NCBI RefSeq assembly: GCF_902153245.2
Contig: NZ_CABFWF030000015.1
Span: forward strand, 124,001-188,000
Reading direction: 5' to 3'
Length of the DNA: 64,000 bases
Origin: Pseudorhizobium endolithicum
GTDB lineage: Bacteria; Pseudomonadota; Alphaproteobacteria; Rhizobiales; Rhizobiaceae
Positions within the stretch are counted from its first letter, which is position 1. Every line of letters starts with the position of its first letter. Below the pieces are notes generated by a model, which ran no database searches, was not told the DNA's origin, and worked only from the letters and a program-made list of their open reading frames with translations. The translations under genes were made by a program, and so were the position numbers. Below are positions 1 through 9,087 of this stretch, piece by piece.

Positions 1-9
1 AGAAACAAG

Positions 10-576
10 ATGTTTATTCAGACCGAGGCAACGCCGAACCCGGCAACCCTGAAATTCCTGCCCGGCAAGGTGGTCATGGAGAAGGGCACTGCGGATTTCC
101 GCAATTCCGGCGAGGCCGAGGCGTCGCCGCTTGCCGCCCGGCTTTTCGCCGTGCCGGGCGTGACGGGGGTCTATTTCGGCTACGACTTCATCACCGTGAC
201 CAAGGACAGCGGGGAGTGGCAGCACCTGAAGCCGGCGATCCTCGGCTCGATCATGGAGCATTTCATGTCCGGCCAGCCCGTCATGGGCGGGGGCACCAGC
301 ACGGCGGAAGCCTTCGATGAAGAGGGCGAGTTCTATGAAGAGGGTGACGAGACCATCGTTGCCACGATCAAGGAACTGCTGGAAACGCGCGTTCGACCGG
401 CCGTTGCGCAGGATGGCGGAGACATCACCTTCAAGGGCTTCAAGGATGGCACCGTCTACCTGAACATGAAGGGAGCCTGCTCCGGCTGCCCGTCTTCTAC
501 CGCGACGCTGAAGCACGGCGTGCAGAACCTGCTTCGCCATTTCGTGCCGGAAGTGCAGGCGGTCGAAGCGCTCTGA
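10..576 (+). CDS. NifU family Fe-S cluster carrier (Nfu)
   Basis: Carrier protein that delivers assembled Fe-S clusters to apo-targets in the cytoplasm. The 188-residue protein has the two-domain Nfu layout: an N-terminal Nfu_N domain (about residues 3-90, beginning MFIQTEATPNPATLKFLPG) and a C-terminal NifU-like domain (about 112-185). The C-terminal domain carries the cluster-binding CxxC at Cys157 and Cys160 (CSGCPSS). Length and ends match the alphaproteobacterial family, so the gene is complete although it begins only 10 bases into the window. It is followed 16 bases later by tsaB, and the whole run down to trmB is on the same strand, suggesting a housekeeping transcription unit. The upstream promoter lies outside the window. 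Confidence 0.95.
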   Translation: MFIQTEATPNPATLKFLPGKVVMEKGTADFRNSGEAEASPLAARLFAVPGVTGVYFGYDFITVTKDSGEWQHLKPAILGSIMEHFMSGQPVMGGGTSTAEAFDEEGEFYEEGDETIVATIKELLETRVRPAVAQDGGDITFKGFKDGTVYLNMKGACSGCPSSTATLKHGVQNLLRHFVPEVQAVEAL

Positions 577-592
577 CGGCCTTTTCCGGATA

Positions 593-1252
593 ATGCTGAT
601 TCTCGCCATCGATACGGCCGGGATCGATTGCTCCGCAGCGGTCTATGACAGCGCTGCAGGCACCGTTCTGGGCTCCGTCGTCGACATGATCGGGAAGGGT
701 CATGCGGAACGCCTGATGGCGGCCATCGATGAGGCGCTTGCCGAGGCCGGCCGTTCCCTTTCGGATATCGGACGGATTGCCGTAGTCGTCGGGCCGGGAT
801 CGTTCACGGGCATTCGTGTCGGTGTCGCGGCTGCCCGCGGCCTTGCCCTCGCATTGGGGGTCGAGGCGGTCGGGGTGACGACGCTCGAGGCACTTGCGGC
901 GGTGCATATGGATAGCGGATCGTCGGTGCCGGTCGTTGCCGCCATGGATGCCAAGCGTGGCGAGCTCTACGTTCAGGCGTTCGCGCCCGATGGACGTCCG
1001 CTCGGCCCGCCGGAAGCGCTGCCGGCCGAGGCTGCCGCTGCTTTGGCCTCGTCCCTTTCGGCGGAGGTAACCGGTTCCGGGCGGCCACTGGTATTGGGCG
1101 CGGAAACGTCTTCCGGCCCGGATCGGTTCGATATTTCTGCCGTAGCCCGGCTGGGTTCGCGCAAAGCGCCGGAAGACTCGCGCCCCAAGCCGCTCTATCT
1201 GCGCGGGCCGGACGCCCGGCCGCAGACCGGTTACGCATTGGCCCGGGCTTGA
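593..1252 (+). CDS. tsaB: tRNA threonylcarbamoyladenosine biosynthesis protein TsaB
   Basis: Non-catalytic partner of TsaD in the complex that makes the universal t6A37 modification on ANN-decoding tRNAs. The 219-residue protein has the ASKHA-fold start (LILAIDTAGIDCSAAVYD) and the family signature VVVGPGSFTGIRVGVAAARG at about residues 65-84, followed by LEALAAV. The length is normal for TsaB. It lies 16 bases after the Nfu gene and 6 bases before rimI; the tsaB-rimI pairing is very common in bacteria and supports both calls. The partner tsaD is not in this window. Confidence 0.95.
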   Translation: MLILAIDTAGIDCSAAVYDSAAGTVLGSVVDMIGKGHAERLMAAIDEALAEAGRSLSDIGRIAVVVGPGSFTGIRVGVAAARGLALALGVEAVGVTTLEALAAVHMDSGSSVPVVAAMDAKRGELYVQAFAPDGRPLGPPEALPAEAAAALASSLSAEVTGSGRPLVLGAETSSGPDRFDISAVARLGSRKAPEDSRPKPLYLRGPDARPQTGYALARA

Positions 1253-1258
1253 AAGCAG

Positions 1259-1756
1259 ATGCTGGAAGAATACCTCCAGCAGTGGAAGCCGTATTTCGAG
1301 ATCGTTCCGGTGAAAAGCGGCGACTGCCGCGAGATTTCCGATCTTCACGGCCAGCGCTTTCCAAGGCAGTGGAGCGACGGTGAATTTCTCAGCCTGTTGT
1401 TGCAGCCGAACGTCTTCGGGTTCCTCGCCCGTCAGACCAACGCCTTCTTTTCCCGACCGGTCGGAGGCTTCGTGCTGGCACGGGAAATGGCCGGGGAGGC
1501 GGAGATCCTGACCATTGCGGTGGCCGAGAGATTCGGGCGGGCAGGGCTCGGCTGGCGACTGATGCAGGCGGCCTTGCGCGAGGCGGAGCAGCGGGGCGCC
1601 GAGGAGATGTTCCTTGAGGTCGAGGCCGCCAACGAACCGGCTGTACGGCTGTATCGCAAGCTCGGTTTTCGAACGGTTGCGGAACGCCCGGCCTATTATG
1701 AGAGCTCCGATGGAGAGCGTTCGACGGCGCTTGTCATGAAGTGCGATCTTCGCTAG
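1259..1756 (+). CDS. rimI: Ribosomal-protein-alanine N-acetyltransferase RimI
   Basis: GNAT-fold acetyltransferase expected to acetylate the N-terminal alanine of ribosomal protein S18. The 165-residue protein has a GNAT core: beta strand LTIAVAERF, the acetyl-CoA pyrophosphate loop GRAGLG, then LMQAALREAEQRGAEEMFLEV and the C-terminal NEPAVRLYRKLGFR typical of RimI. It follows tsaB by 6 bases, the usual tsaB-rimI operon. The substrate is inferred from family and context; another protein N-terminal acetylation target is possible. Confidence 0.9.
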   Translation: MLEEYLQQWKPYFEIVPVKSGDCREISDLHGQRFPRQWSDGEFLSLLLQPNVFGFLARQTNAFFSRPVGGFVLAREMAGEAEILTIAVAERFGRAGLGWRLMQAALREAEQRGAEEMFLEVEAANEPAVRLYRKLGFRTVAERPAYYESSDGERSTALVMKCDLR

Positions 1757-1793
1757 GTCCATCGGAATGCTAATGAATGAAGGCGGCAACGTC

Positions 1794-2222
1794 ATGACAG
1801 ATCTTTCCAAGACACTGGAGGAGCTGTGTGCCGACAAGGGCATGCGCATGACGGACCAGCGCCGGGTGATCGCGCGCATCCTTCAGGAGTCCGACGACCA
1901 TCCGGACGTCGAGGAACTCTATCGCCGCTCCGCCAAGGTCGATCCCCGCATCTCCCTTTCGACGGTCTATCGGACGGTGAAGCTGTTCGAGGACCAGGGC
2001 ATCATCGAGAAGCACGATTTCCGCGACGGGCGCTCGCGCTATGAAACGGTACCCCGGGAGCACCACGACCACATGATCGACGTCGAGTCGGGAACGGTCG
2101 TTGAATTCCACTCTCCTGAAATCGAGGCCCTGCAGGAGCGTATCGCGCGGGAACACGGCTTCCGGCTGGTCGGCCATCGCCTGGAACTGTACGGCGTGCC
2201 GCTGGACAAGGATGACGCTTGA
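1794..2222 (+). CDS. Fur-family regulator, probably the manganese regulator Mur
   Basis: DNA-binding metalloregulator. With the ATG at 1794 it has 142 residues; the frame opens at 1767, but AAGGCGG lies 8 bases before 1794, so the shorter start is preferred. The N-terminal winged helix includes MRMTDQRRVIARIL and ISLSTVYRTVKLFE. The C-terminal domain has the metal-binding EHHDHMIDV motif. Apart from one N-terminal cysteine (LCADKG) the protein lacks cysteines, so the structural CxxC zinc sites of enteric Fur are absent. In Rhizobiales the Fur orthologue with this character is generally Mur, which represses Mn uptake (sitABCD or mntH). The stop codon overlaps the TTG start of the next gene, implying translational coupling. 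The Mn role is inferred from family knowledge. Confidence 0.88.
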   Translation: MTDLSKTLEELCADKGMRMTDQRRVIARILQESDDHPDVEELYRRSAKVDPRISLSTVYRTVKLFEDQGIIEKHDFRDGRSRYETVPREHHDHMIDVESGTVVEFHSPEIEALQERIAREHGFRLVGHRLELYGVPLDKDDA

Positions 2223-3016
2223 TCACCTGGCTGCGGATCGGCGTCATTGTCGTGGCACTATCCATCGTCACGCTGGTGCTCCTGCCGTTCCAGATGGCCG
2301 GTTTGGCCTTCGACCTACGGATGCGCCGCTATATCCCGCGATATTGGCATCGCGCGGCATGCTGGCTGCTCGGCATCCGGATTCATCTCCACGGGCGCAT
2401 TGACCGCCGCCGGCCGTTGATGCTCGCAGCCAACCATGCGTCGTGGAAGGACATCCTCGTCCTCGGGGCCGTAGCGGACGTGGCCTTCATCGCGAAGTCC
2501 GAGGTGGCGGATTGGCCCGTCTTCGGCCTCCTCGCGAAGCTGCAGAAGACCATTTTCGTGGCGCGTGACCAGAAGCGTCAGGCGGGACAACAGGTCAACG
2601 AGATCGCCGAGCGGATGAAGGCGGGGGAAATCGTGGTCCTGTTTCCGGAGGGAACCACCTCGGATGGCAACAGGCTCCTCGACATCAAGTCCTCCCTGTT
2701 TGGTGCCGCCGCGGCGGCCGTGCCCTCGGTGCCGGGCAATGTTGTGCATGTTCAGCCCGTCGCGATCGCCTACACGCGCGTCTACGGCATGGCGATGGGC
2801 CGCTATCACCGCCCGATTGCCGCCTGGCCGGGCGACATCGAGCTTGTCCCCCATCTGATGGGCGTGCTGAAGGCGGAGGCGATCGACGTGGATGTCTCCT
2901 TCGGAGAGGCGGTCGCCTTCCGGGCCGGCGACAACCGCAAGGCCTTGAGCGCTGAAGTGGCTGCAAAGATAAGGCGCATGCTGCTTGCGCGGTTGCGCGG
3001 CCGGGACTACGGCTAG
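2219..3016 (+). CDS. 1-acyl-glycerol-phosphate/lyso-lipid acyltransferase (PlsC family, OlsA-like)
   Basis: Membrane-associated acyl-ACP-dependent acyltransferase of 265 residues. An N-terminal hydrophobic segment (about 3-27) is followed by the four acyltransferase motifs: NHASWKD with the catalytic His/Asp, FVARDQKR, FPEGTTSDG, and a later VQPVAIAY. It starts at TTG 2219, which overlaps the TGA of the mur gene (TTGA). From memory, the S. meliloti PlsC homologue in this neighbourhood next to miaB is OlsA, which acylates lyso-ornithine lipid, the second step of ornithine-lipid synthesis. That makes ornithine lipid at least as likely a product as phosphatidic acid, but the sequence alone does not settle the acceptor. 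Confidence 0.85.
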   Translation: MITWLRIGVIVVALSIVTLVLLPFQMAGLAFDLRMRRYIPRYWHRAACWLLGIRIHLHGRIDRRRPLMLAANHASWKDILVLGAVADVAFIAKSEVADWPVFGLLAKLQKTIFVARDQKRQAGQQVNEIAERMKAGEIVVLFPEGTTSDGNRLLDIKSSLFGAAAAAVPSVPGNVVHVQPVAIAYTRVYGMAMGRYHRPIAAWPGDIELVPHLMGVLKAEAIDVDVSFGEAVAFRAGDNRKALSAEVAAKIRRMLLARLRGRDYG

Positions 3017-3069
3017 CAGTCCTGCATTGCGGCCTTCTATTGCAGCCGGTCTTGCGGTAAAGAGCCGCT

Positions 3070-4482
3070 ATGAGCACCGACACCGTCATCCACCACTCCG
3101 AAACCGATCCAGGGGCAGGCGTCAATACGCGCAAGGTCTTCATCAAGACCTATGGCTGCCAGATGAACGTCTATGATTCCCTGCGAATGGGCGATGCGCT
3201 GGCAAGCGAAGGTTATGTGCAGACGGAGCAGATGGAAGATGCGGACCTGATCTTGCTCAACACCTGCCATATCCGGGAAAAGGCAGCCGAGAAGGTCTAT
3301 TCCGCGCTGGGCAGGTTGCGCGAGATGAAGAAGGCCCGCGAGGCGGGCGGGCAGGAACTGATGGTCGGCGTGACCGGTTGCGTCGCGCAGGCGGAAGGCG
3401 AAGAGATCCTCAGGCGCGCTCCGGCTGTCGACGTGGTCATCGGGCCGCAGACCTATCACCGCCTTCCGGAGGCGCTGCGCCGCGCTCGGCAGGGCAACCG
3501 CGTCGTGGACACGGAATATGCGGTCGAGGACAAGTTCGAGCATCTGCCGACGGCGGAGAAGGCGCGCATCCGCTCCCGCGGTGTCACCTCCTTCCTGACC
3601 GTGCAGGAAGGCTGCGACAAGTTCTGCACCTTCTGTGTGGTCCCCTACACACGCGGTGCGGAGGTTTCCCGCCCGCTCCCGCAGATTCTCGACGAGGCTC
3701 AGCGCCTGGCGGAGGCCGGGGTGAGGGAGGTCACGCTGCTCGGCCAGAACGTCAACGCCTGGCGCGGCGAGGGGCCGGACGGCCGCGAATGGGGATTGGG
3801 GGACCTGCTCTACCGGCTGGCGGAGGTGGCGGGGCTTGCCCGTCTGCGATACACGACCAGCCACCCGCGCGATATGGACGACCGCCTCATCGAGGCGCAC
3901 CGCGACCTGCGATCCCTGATGCCCTACCTGCACCTGCCCGTTCAATCCGGCTCCGACCGTATCCTGAAGGCGATGAACCGCCGCCATACGGCGCAGGAAT
4001 ACCTGCGCCTCGTCGAGCGTATCCGTCGCGCCCGGCCGGATATCGCCATGTCGGGAGATTTCATTGTCGGTTTTCCGGGCGAGAGCGACGAGGATTTCCA
4101 AGATACGCTTCGGATCGTCGAGACCGTCGGCTACGCGCAGGCCTTTTCCTTCAAGTATTCGATCCGCCCCGGTACTCCGGGCGCCGAACTTGCGGACCAG
4201 GTTCCGGAGGACGTGAAGGCGGAACGGCTCGAAAGATTGCAGGCGCTCCTCTTGAAACAGCAGGCCGACTTCGCCAAATCCTGTGTCGGAAAGGTCATCG
4301 ACCTGCTGCTGGAGAAGCCCGGCCGCAACGAAGGCCAGGTGATCGGACGATCGCCCTGGCTCCAGTCCGTGAATGTTGATGCAAAAACATCGCAGATAGG
4401 TGACATTATTCCGGTACGAATCATTGGAACGGGGCCAAACAGCTTGTTTGCCGAGCCGGCACGGGATGTAGTTGGAACCTGA
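3070..4482 (+). CDS. miaB: tRNA-2-methylthio-N6-dimethylallyladenosine synthase MiaB
   Basis: Radical-SAM methylthiotransferase that converts i6A37 to ms2i6A37 in tRNAs reading UNN codons. The 470-residue protein has an N-terminal UPF0004 domain with cysteines of the auxiliary cluster (Cys30 in TYGCQMN, Cys66 in NTCHIRE, and one in GCVAQAEG). The radical-SAM CxxxCxxC is at Cys182/186/189 (GCDKFCTFC). A C-terminal TRAM domain ends the protein (about 395-465). Length and order are standard for MiaB. It is followed by phoH with overlapping or very close translation signals, and phoH-ybeY-corC-lnt then follow as in many proteobacteria. Confidence 0.97.
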   Translation: MSTDTVIHHSETDPGAGVNTRKVFIKTYGCQMNVYDSLRMGDALASEGYVQTEQMEDADLILLNTCHIREKAAEKVYSALGRLREMKKAREAGGQELMVGVTGCVAQAEGEEILRRAPAVDVVIGPQTYHRLPEALRRARQGNRVVDTEYAVEDKFEHLPTAEKARIRSRGVTSFLTVQEGCDKFCTFCVVPYTRGAEVSRPLPQILDEAQRLAEAGVREVTLLGQNVNAWRGEGPDGREWGLGDLLYRLAEVAGLARLRYTTSHPRDMDDRLIEAHRDLRSLMPYLHLPVQSGSDRILKAMNRRHTAQEYLRLVERIRRARPDIAMSGDFIVGFPGESDEDFQDTLRIVETVGYAQAFSFKYSIRPGTPGAELADQVPEDVKAERLERLQALLLKQQADFAKSCVGKVIDLLLEKPGRNEGQVIGRSPWLQSVNVDAKTSQIGDIIPVRIIGTGPNSLFAEPARDVVGT

Positions 4483-4507
4483 ACCGACTGGCGAGGAGCT
4501 TGCCTAC

Positions 4508-5563
4508 TTGAACGGACACGAACTGGTTTCTTCACCCGCGCGTCAACCGAAATCCGCTGCGACCGATGCCAACCACTTCGTGCTGACATTCGAGAACAAC
4601 AGGTTTGCCAGCGAACTTTTCGGCCAGTTCGACCAGAACCTGAAGCTGCTCGAGGAACGCCTGAACATTCAGGCGCGCGCCCGCGGGAACTCCGTATCGA
4701 TATCCGGTGACGTTACGGCCACCAACCAGGCGCGCCGGGCGCTCGACTATCTTTATGAACGGCTGCAAAAGGGTGGCAGCGTCGACACGTCGGATGTCGA
4801 GGGTGCAATTCGGATGGCTGCTGCGGCGGACGATCAACTGCAACTACCGACGATGGAGCGGAAGGCGCGGCTGTCCGTGGCGCAGATTTCGACTCGCAAG
4901 AAGACGATCGCCGCGCGCACTCCCACCCAGGATGCCTATATGCGCGCGCTGGAACGCTCGGAACTGGTTTTCGGGGTGGGGCCTGCCGGTACGGGCAAGA
5001 CCTATCTGGCCGTGGCCCATGCGGCCCAGTTGCTGGAACGCGGAGCGGTCGACCGCATCATCCTTTCCCGACCGGCGGTGGAAGCCGGCGAGCGCCTGGG
5101 TTTCCTTCCGGGGGACATGAAGGAGAAGGTCGATCCTTATCTGCGGCCGCTCTATGACGCGCTCTACGACATGATTCCCGGCGACAAGGTCGAGCGCGCG
5201 ATCACCGCCGGCGTCATCGAGATTGCGCCGCTTGCCTTCATGCGCGGGCGCACGCTCGCGAACGCGGCGGTTATCCTGGACGAGGCGCAGAACACCACGT
5301 CCATGCAGATGAAGATGTTCCTGACGCGTCTTGGCGAAAACGCGCGCATGATCGTCACCGGCGATCCGAGCCAGGTGGATCTGCCCCGTGGGGTGAAATC
5401 CGGTCTGGTGGAGGCTTTGCACGTCCTCAAGGGGGTGGAGGGCATCTCGGTCGTCCGCTTCAAGGACGTCGACGTGGTGCGCCATCCCCTGGTCGGCCGG
5501 ATTGTCCAGGCCTATGATGCGCAATATGCTGTTCACGAGGAAAGCGAGGTTACCGATCGCTGA
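4508..5563 (+). CDS. phoH: PhoH family ATPase
   Basis: Cytoplasmic P-loop ATPase of the PhoH family, proposed to act in RNA metabolism together with YbeY. Walker A is GPAGTGKT and Walker B is VILDEAQNTT, followed by the sensor region IVTGDPSQVDLPRG. The open frame reaches TTG 4472, which would overlap the miaB stop. However, TTG 4508 has GAGGAG at 4493-4498, a good ribosome-binding site, so 4508 is preferred (351 residues). An N-terminal KH-like region (FENNRFASELFGQFDQN) precedes the ATPase domain. The ybeY gene follows at once, the classic phoH-ybeY-corC-lnt order. Confidence 0.93.
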   Translation: MNGHELVSSPARQPKSAATDANHFVLTFENNRFASELFGQFDQNLKLLEERLNIQARARGNSVSISGDVTATNQARRALDYLYERLQKGGSVDTSDVEGAIRMAAAADDQLQLPTMERKARLSVAQISTRKKTIAARTPTQDAYMRALERSELVFGVGPAGTGKTYLAVAHAAQLLERGAVDRIILSRPAVEAGERLGFLPGDMKEKVDPYLRPLYDALYDMIPGDKVERAITAGVIEIAPLAFMRGRTLANAAVILDEAQNTTSMQMKMFLTRLGENARMIVTGDPSQVDLPRGVKSGLVEALHVLKGVEGISVVRFKDVDVVRHPLVGRIVQAYDAQYAVHEESEVTDR

Positions 5564-5578
5564 GGCGGTCGGCGATTT

Positions 5579-6088
5579 ATGCCGCAACTTGACTTACAGA
5601 TCAGCGTCGAAGACGAGGCGTGGCCTGGCGAAGAGGAACTTCATGGGCTGGTCGACCGGGTTCTGAGTGCTGCGGCCGATTATCTGCAGGCCTCGGAAAG
5701 GCAACCATTTCCGCAGCAGCCGGTCGAACTTTCGCTCGTCTTCACCGATGACGCATCGGTCCGCGAGATCAATGCCGAATGGCGCGGCAAGGACAAGCCG
5801 ACGAACGTGCTGTCCTTCCCGGCATTTCCCGTCCAGCCCGGCAGGATGCCCGGTCCGATGCTGGGCGATATCGTCATCGCCCGCGAAACGGTGGAGCGGG
5901 AAGCGGCCGAACTGGAAAAAACCGGCGAGGAGCATTTGACGCATCTCCTGGTGCATGGTTTCCTGCATCTGCTCGGCTATGATCACATGGAAGCCGCCGA
6001 GGCCGAGCGGATGGAAGCGCTGGAGACTCGCATTTTGGCCACGCTTGGCCTATCTGATCCCTATGCGGGACAAGACCCGATCACCTAG
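5579..6088 (+). CDS. ybeY: Endoribonuclease YbeY (rRNA maturation factor)
   Basis: Single-strand-specific, metal-dependent endoribonuclease involved in 16S rRNA 3' processing, ribosome quality control and sRNA regulation. The 169-residue protein has the family signature [11 protein letters not shown], which supplies the three zinc-binding histidines in an HxxxHxxxxxH arrangement near residue 127. The upstream NVLSFPAFP motif is also typical. It sits 15 bases after phoH and 9 bases before corC. Rhizobial YbeY (S. meliloti SMc01113) is, from memory, linked to Hfq-like sRNA phenotypes. Confidence 0.95.
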   Translation: MPQLDLQISVEDEAWPGEEELHGLVDRVLSAAADYLQASERQPFPQQPVELSLVFTDDASVREINAEWRGKDKPTNVLSFPAFPVQPGRMPGPMLGDIVIARETVEREAAELEKTGEEHLTHLLVHGFLHLLGYDHMEAAEAERMEALETRILATLGLSDPYAGQDPIT

Positions 6089-6097
6089 CTTGGAACG

Positions 6098-7285
6098 ATG
6101 AACGACATTTCGACACTTGTTGCCCATGAGGGCAAAGACGGTTCGGACAATTCTTCGGAAGAAGGCAGTAGTCCGCAACGACAGGAAAATTCCCGAAGCA
6201 ATGCTTCCTTCTGGGCTCGTGCCCTGAGGCTTCTGCGGCCCGCGCAGGGCGAGCGCCTGCGGGAGGATCTGGCAGATGCGCTGATGACGGACGTCAATGT
6301 CAGCAATGCGTTCTCGCCCGAGGAGCGGGCGATGCTGCACAACATCCTCCGCTTTCGCGAGGTCCGGGTCGAGGACATCATGGTGCCGCGCGCCGATATC
6401 GAGGCCGTCGACATGACGATGACCCTCGGCGACCTCATGATCCACTTCGAGGAAACCGGCCGCTCCCGCATGCCGGTCTATTGCGATACCTTGGATGACC
6501 CGCGGGGCTTCGTCCATATCCGCGATCTATTGTCCTATCTTGCGAAGCAGGCTCGCAACAAACGCCGGGCCAGCCCCCGCGCTACGGCTCCTTCGCAGCG
6601 CATGCCGCTGGTCGACGACAAGGTGGAAAAGCCCGCGCGCGGGCTGAAGGCAGCCTTCGACCTCGGCCGGGTGGACTTGAGCAAGTCGGTGGCCGATGCC
6701 GGCCTCGTCCGCAAGATCCTCTTCGTGCCGCCCTCCATGCTGGCCTCCGACCTGCTGCAGAGCATGCAGGCAGCGCGAACCCAGATGGCCCTCGTCATCG
6801 ATGAATACGGCGGTACCGACGGTCTCGTGTCGCACGAGGACATCGTGGAGATGGTCATCGGCGACGTGGAGGACGAGCATGACGACGAGGAGGTCATGTT
6901 CTCCCGCGCCGGCGAGGACATCTTCATCGCCGATGCCCGTATCGAACTGGAGGAGATCGCCGAGGCGATCGGTCCCGACTTCGATATCCGTGACCGCATG
7001 GAGGATGTCGACACCTTGGGCGGGCTGCTCTTCTCTGCCCTCGGGCGCATTCCGGTTCGAGGCGAGGTCGTCCAGGCGCTGCCGGGCTTCGAGTTCCACA
7101 TCCTGGATGCCGATCCGCGTCGCATCAAGCGCGTTCGGGTGGTGCGCAAGCGCCCCCTGTCGCGGCGGCGTCATGCCAAGGGTGAGGCAGAAGGCATGCC
7201 GCCGGACCAGGCGTCCGCCCCTGCGGCATCCGGGATCGGCGGTGCCGACGTCGAGCCCGCACCGGATGCGCGGAACACTCCCTGA
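6098..7285 (+). CDS. corC: CorC/HlyC-family CBS-domain protein (hemolysin-like)
   Basis: Soluble 395-residue protein with the HlyC/CorC layout: an N-terminal linker, FREVRVEDIMVPRADIEAVD introducing two CBS domains (about 85-250), and a C-terminal CorC_HlyC (transporter-associated) domain with DVDTLGGLLFSALGRIP. The family is linked to Mg/Co efflux, but its biochemical role is poorly defined. There is no transmembrane DUF21 domain, so this is the short CorC type. The last 40 residues are basic then low-complexity and probably disordered. The position between ybeY and lnt is the conserved one in proteobacteria. Confidence 0.9.
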   Translation: MNDISTLVAHEGKDGSDNSSEEGSSPQRQENSRSNASFWARALRLLRPAQGERLREDLADALMTDVNVSNAFSPEERAMLHNILRFREVRVEDIMVPRADIEAVDMTMTLGDLMIHFEETGRSRMPVYCDTLDDPRGFVHIRDLLSYLAKQARNKRRASPRATAPSQRMPLVDDKVEKPARGLKAAFDLGRVDLSKSVADAGLVRKILFVPPSMLASDLLQSMQAARTQMALVIDEYGGTDGLVSHEDIVEMVIGDVEDEHDDEEVMFSRAGEDIFIADARIELEEIAEAIGPDFDIRDRMEDVDTLGGLLFSALGRIPVRGEVVQALPGFEFHILDADPRRIKRVRVVRKRPLSRRRHAKGEAEGMPPDQASAPAASGIGGADVEPAPDARNTP

Positions 7286-7360
7286 CGCTGGCATGACGAC
7301 AGGCGCCGGGATTTTTGAAACACTGCGATCCTGATTCGGGGTAACGGGAAGGATTGCGGA

Positions 7361-8953
7361 ATGGAGCGGTTGGCCGGCAGGATCATGCTTCTCTGGGGCA
7401 TGCGGCGCGCGGCAATCGCCATTGCGGCGGGCGCGGCCGGGGCACTTGCCCTGCCGCCCTTCGGCATCTTCGGCACCCTCTTCCTCTCCTTCACCTTACT
7501 CGTATGGCTGATGGACGGCTTGTCCATACACCCCGAAGGAGGGCGCCTGTCCCGCCTGCGGGCGGCGTTCCTGCTCGGCTGGCTGTTCGGCTTCGGCTAC
7601 TTCGTGGCAGGACTCTGGTGGCTGGGAAACGCGCTTCTGGTCGAGGCGGACGAATTCGCCTGGGCACTGCCGCTCGCCGTGCTGGGACTGCCGGCCTTCC
7701 TCGCACTCTTCTATGGCGTCGCAACGGCTCTGGCGAACCTGCTGTGGTCGGACGGGTTTGGCCGTCTGGCCGCGCTGGCATTCGGATTCGGTATAGCGGA
7801 GTGGCTCAGAAGCTTCGTCGCGACGGGCTTTCCGTGGAACGCGATCGGCTACGGGGCCATGCAGACACCGCTCATGATGCAGTCCTCCGCCCCGATCGGT
7901 CTCTTTGGCGTGACGACGCTCGCCGTCTTCGTCTTTTCCGCTCCCGCGCTCCTGGGGACGCGCCGGGGCATGGGCGCCGGGCTTGTCCTTGCAGGTATTC
8001 TTCTGTGCGCGCATTTCGGGTACGGCGCCTATCGCCTCAACGCCGCGGGCCAGGCCGCAGACGGTGGGGAGACGATCGTGCGGCTCGTTCAGCCGGTCGT
8101 CGACCAATCCCGCAAGCTGGAAGGTGTCGATCGGGCGGAGATCTTCGAGGAGCATCTGTCTCTTTCCGCCGCGCCCCCGAAGGAAGGGGCGCGCCGGCCC
8201 GATATCATCGTCTGGCCCGAGACCTCGGTGCCCTTCATCCTGACGGAGAACAAGGACGCACTGGTGAGGATTGCCGAAGTCCTCAAGGAGGGGCAGGTGC
8301 TGATTGCGGGCGCCGTCAGGGTCGAATATCCGGGCTCCGGCTCGGCGCCCCGCTACTACAACTCGGTCTATGTCATCGATGACGAGGGACAGATTCTCGG
8401 GGGCTCCGATAAGGTTCACCTGACGCCCTTCGGTGAATACGTGCCCTTCGAAAACTGGCTGCGGGAATGGGGCGTGGACAATCTGGTGGCACTGCCGGGC
8501 GGCTTTACGGCCGCCGCCCTGCGTTCGCCTCTGCCGCTGCCGGACGGCCGGACGCTTTATCCGCTGATCTGCTACGAGATCATCTTCCCTCAGGAGGTCA
8601 CGGATGACGTCACCTCTACCGCTGCCATCCTCAACATCACCAACGATGCCTGGTTCGGCGATACTCCCGGTCCCTACCAGCATTTCCAGCAGGCGCGGCT
8701 TCGGGCGGTGGAGAACGGCCGGCCGCTCCTTCGCGGCGCCAATAGCGGGATTTCGGCGGTGGTCGATCATCTCGGGCGCGTGAGGGACGGCCTCGGTTTC
8801 AATCAGAAGGGATCCGTCGATGCCCCATTGAGCGACGCCTCTGTCCCCTCCTGGAACGAGACCGCGCGGCAGACGCATTTCTGGTTGATCGTATTTTCTA
8901 TGTTTTTGATTGCAGCTCTTGCGCGCGTGGGTTTTAAATCCCGGGCGAATTGA
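7361..8953 (+). CDS. lnt: Apolipoprotein N-acyltransferase Lnt
   Basis: Inner-membrane enzyme that adds the third acyl chain to the N-terminal cysteine of lipoproteins. The 530-residue protein has about six N-terminal transmembrane helices (residues 1-215) and then a nitrilase-like periplasmic domain. The catalytic triad is visible as Glu in WPETSVPF, Lys in SDKVHLTPFGEYVPF and Cys in ICYEIIFP. A last hydrophobic segment is near the C-terminus (FWLIVFSMFLIAALARV). ATG 7361 has GGAAGGA upstream. The conserved position after corC supports the call. Confidence 0.96.
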   Translation: MERLAGRIMLLWGMRRAAIAIAAGAAGALALPPFGIFGTLFLSFTLLVWLMDGLSIHPEGGRLSRLRAAFLLGWLFGFGYFVAGLWWLGNALLVEADEFAWALPLAVLGLPAFLALFYGVATALANLLWSDGFGRLAALAFGFGIAEWLRSFVATGFPWNAIGYGAMQTPLMMQSSAPIGLFGVTTLAVFVFSAPALLGTRRGMGAGLVLAGILLCAHFGYGAYRLNAAGQAADGGETIVRLVQPVVDQSRKLEGVDRAEIFEEHLSLSAAPPKEGARRPDIIVWPETSVPFILTENKDALVRIAEVLKEGQVLIAGAVRVEYPGSGSAPRYYNSVYVIDDEGQILGGSDKVHLTPFGEYVPFENWLREWGVDNLVALPGGFTAAALRSPLPLPDGRTLYPLICYEIIFPQEVTDDVTSTAAILNITNDAWFGDTPGPYQHFQQARLRAVENGRPLLRGANSGISAVVDHLGRVRDGLGFNQKGSVDAPLSDASVPSWNETARQTHFWLIVFSMFLIAALARVGFKSRAN

Positions 8954-9087
8954 CCCAAAACCCCCAAAAATGCATAGTGCCGGCGCACTTCTGTTCGCCA
9001 TGATGTAGAAGTGATATGCGTTGTCGTCGTCGCCGGTTCGCGGCCGGCGCGAGCGCTTCATCGACCACCAACTGTCAGGACAGAGTG

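Noticed and set aside
9016..9087. Longer N-terminus for the XRE regulator
   Set aside because: The extra 24 residues are Arg/Ala/Ser-rich without family similarity, and ATG 9088 has a good ribosome-binding site.
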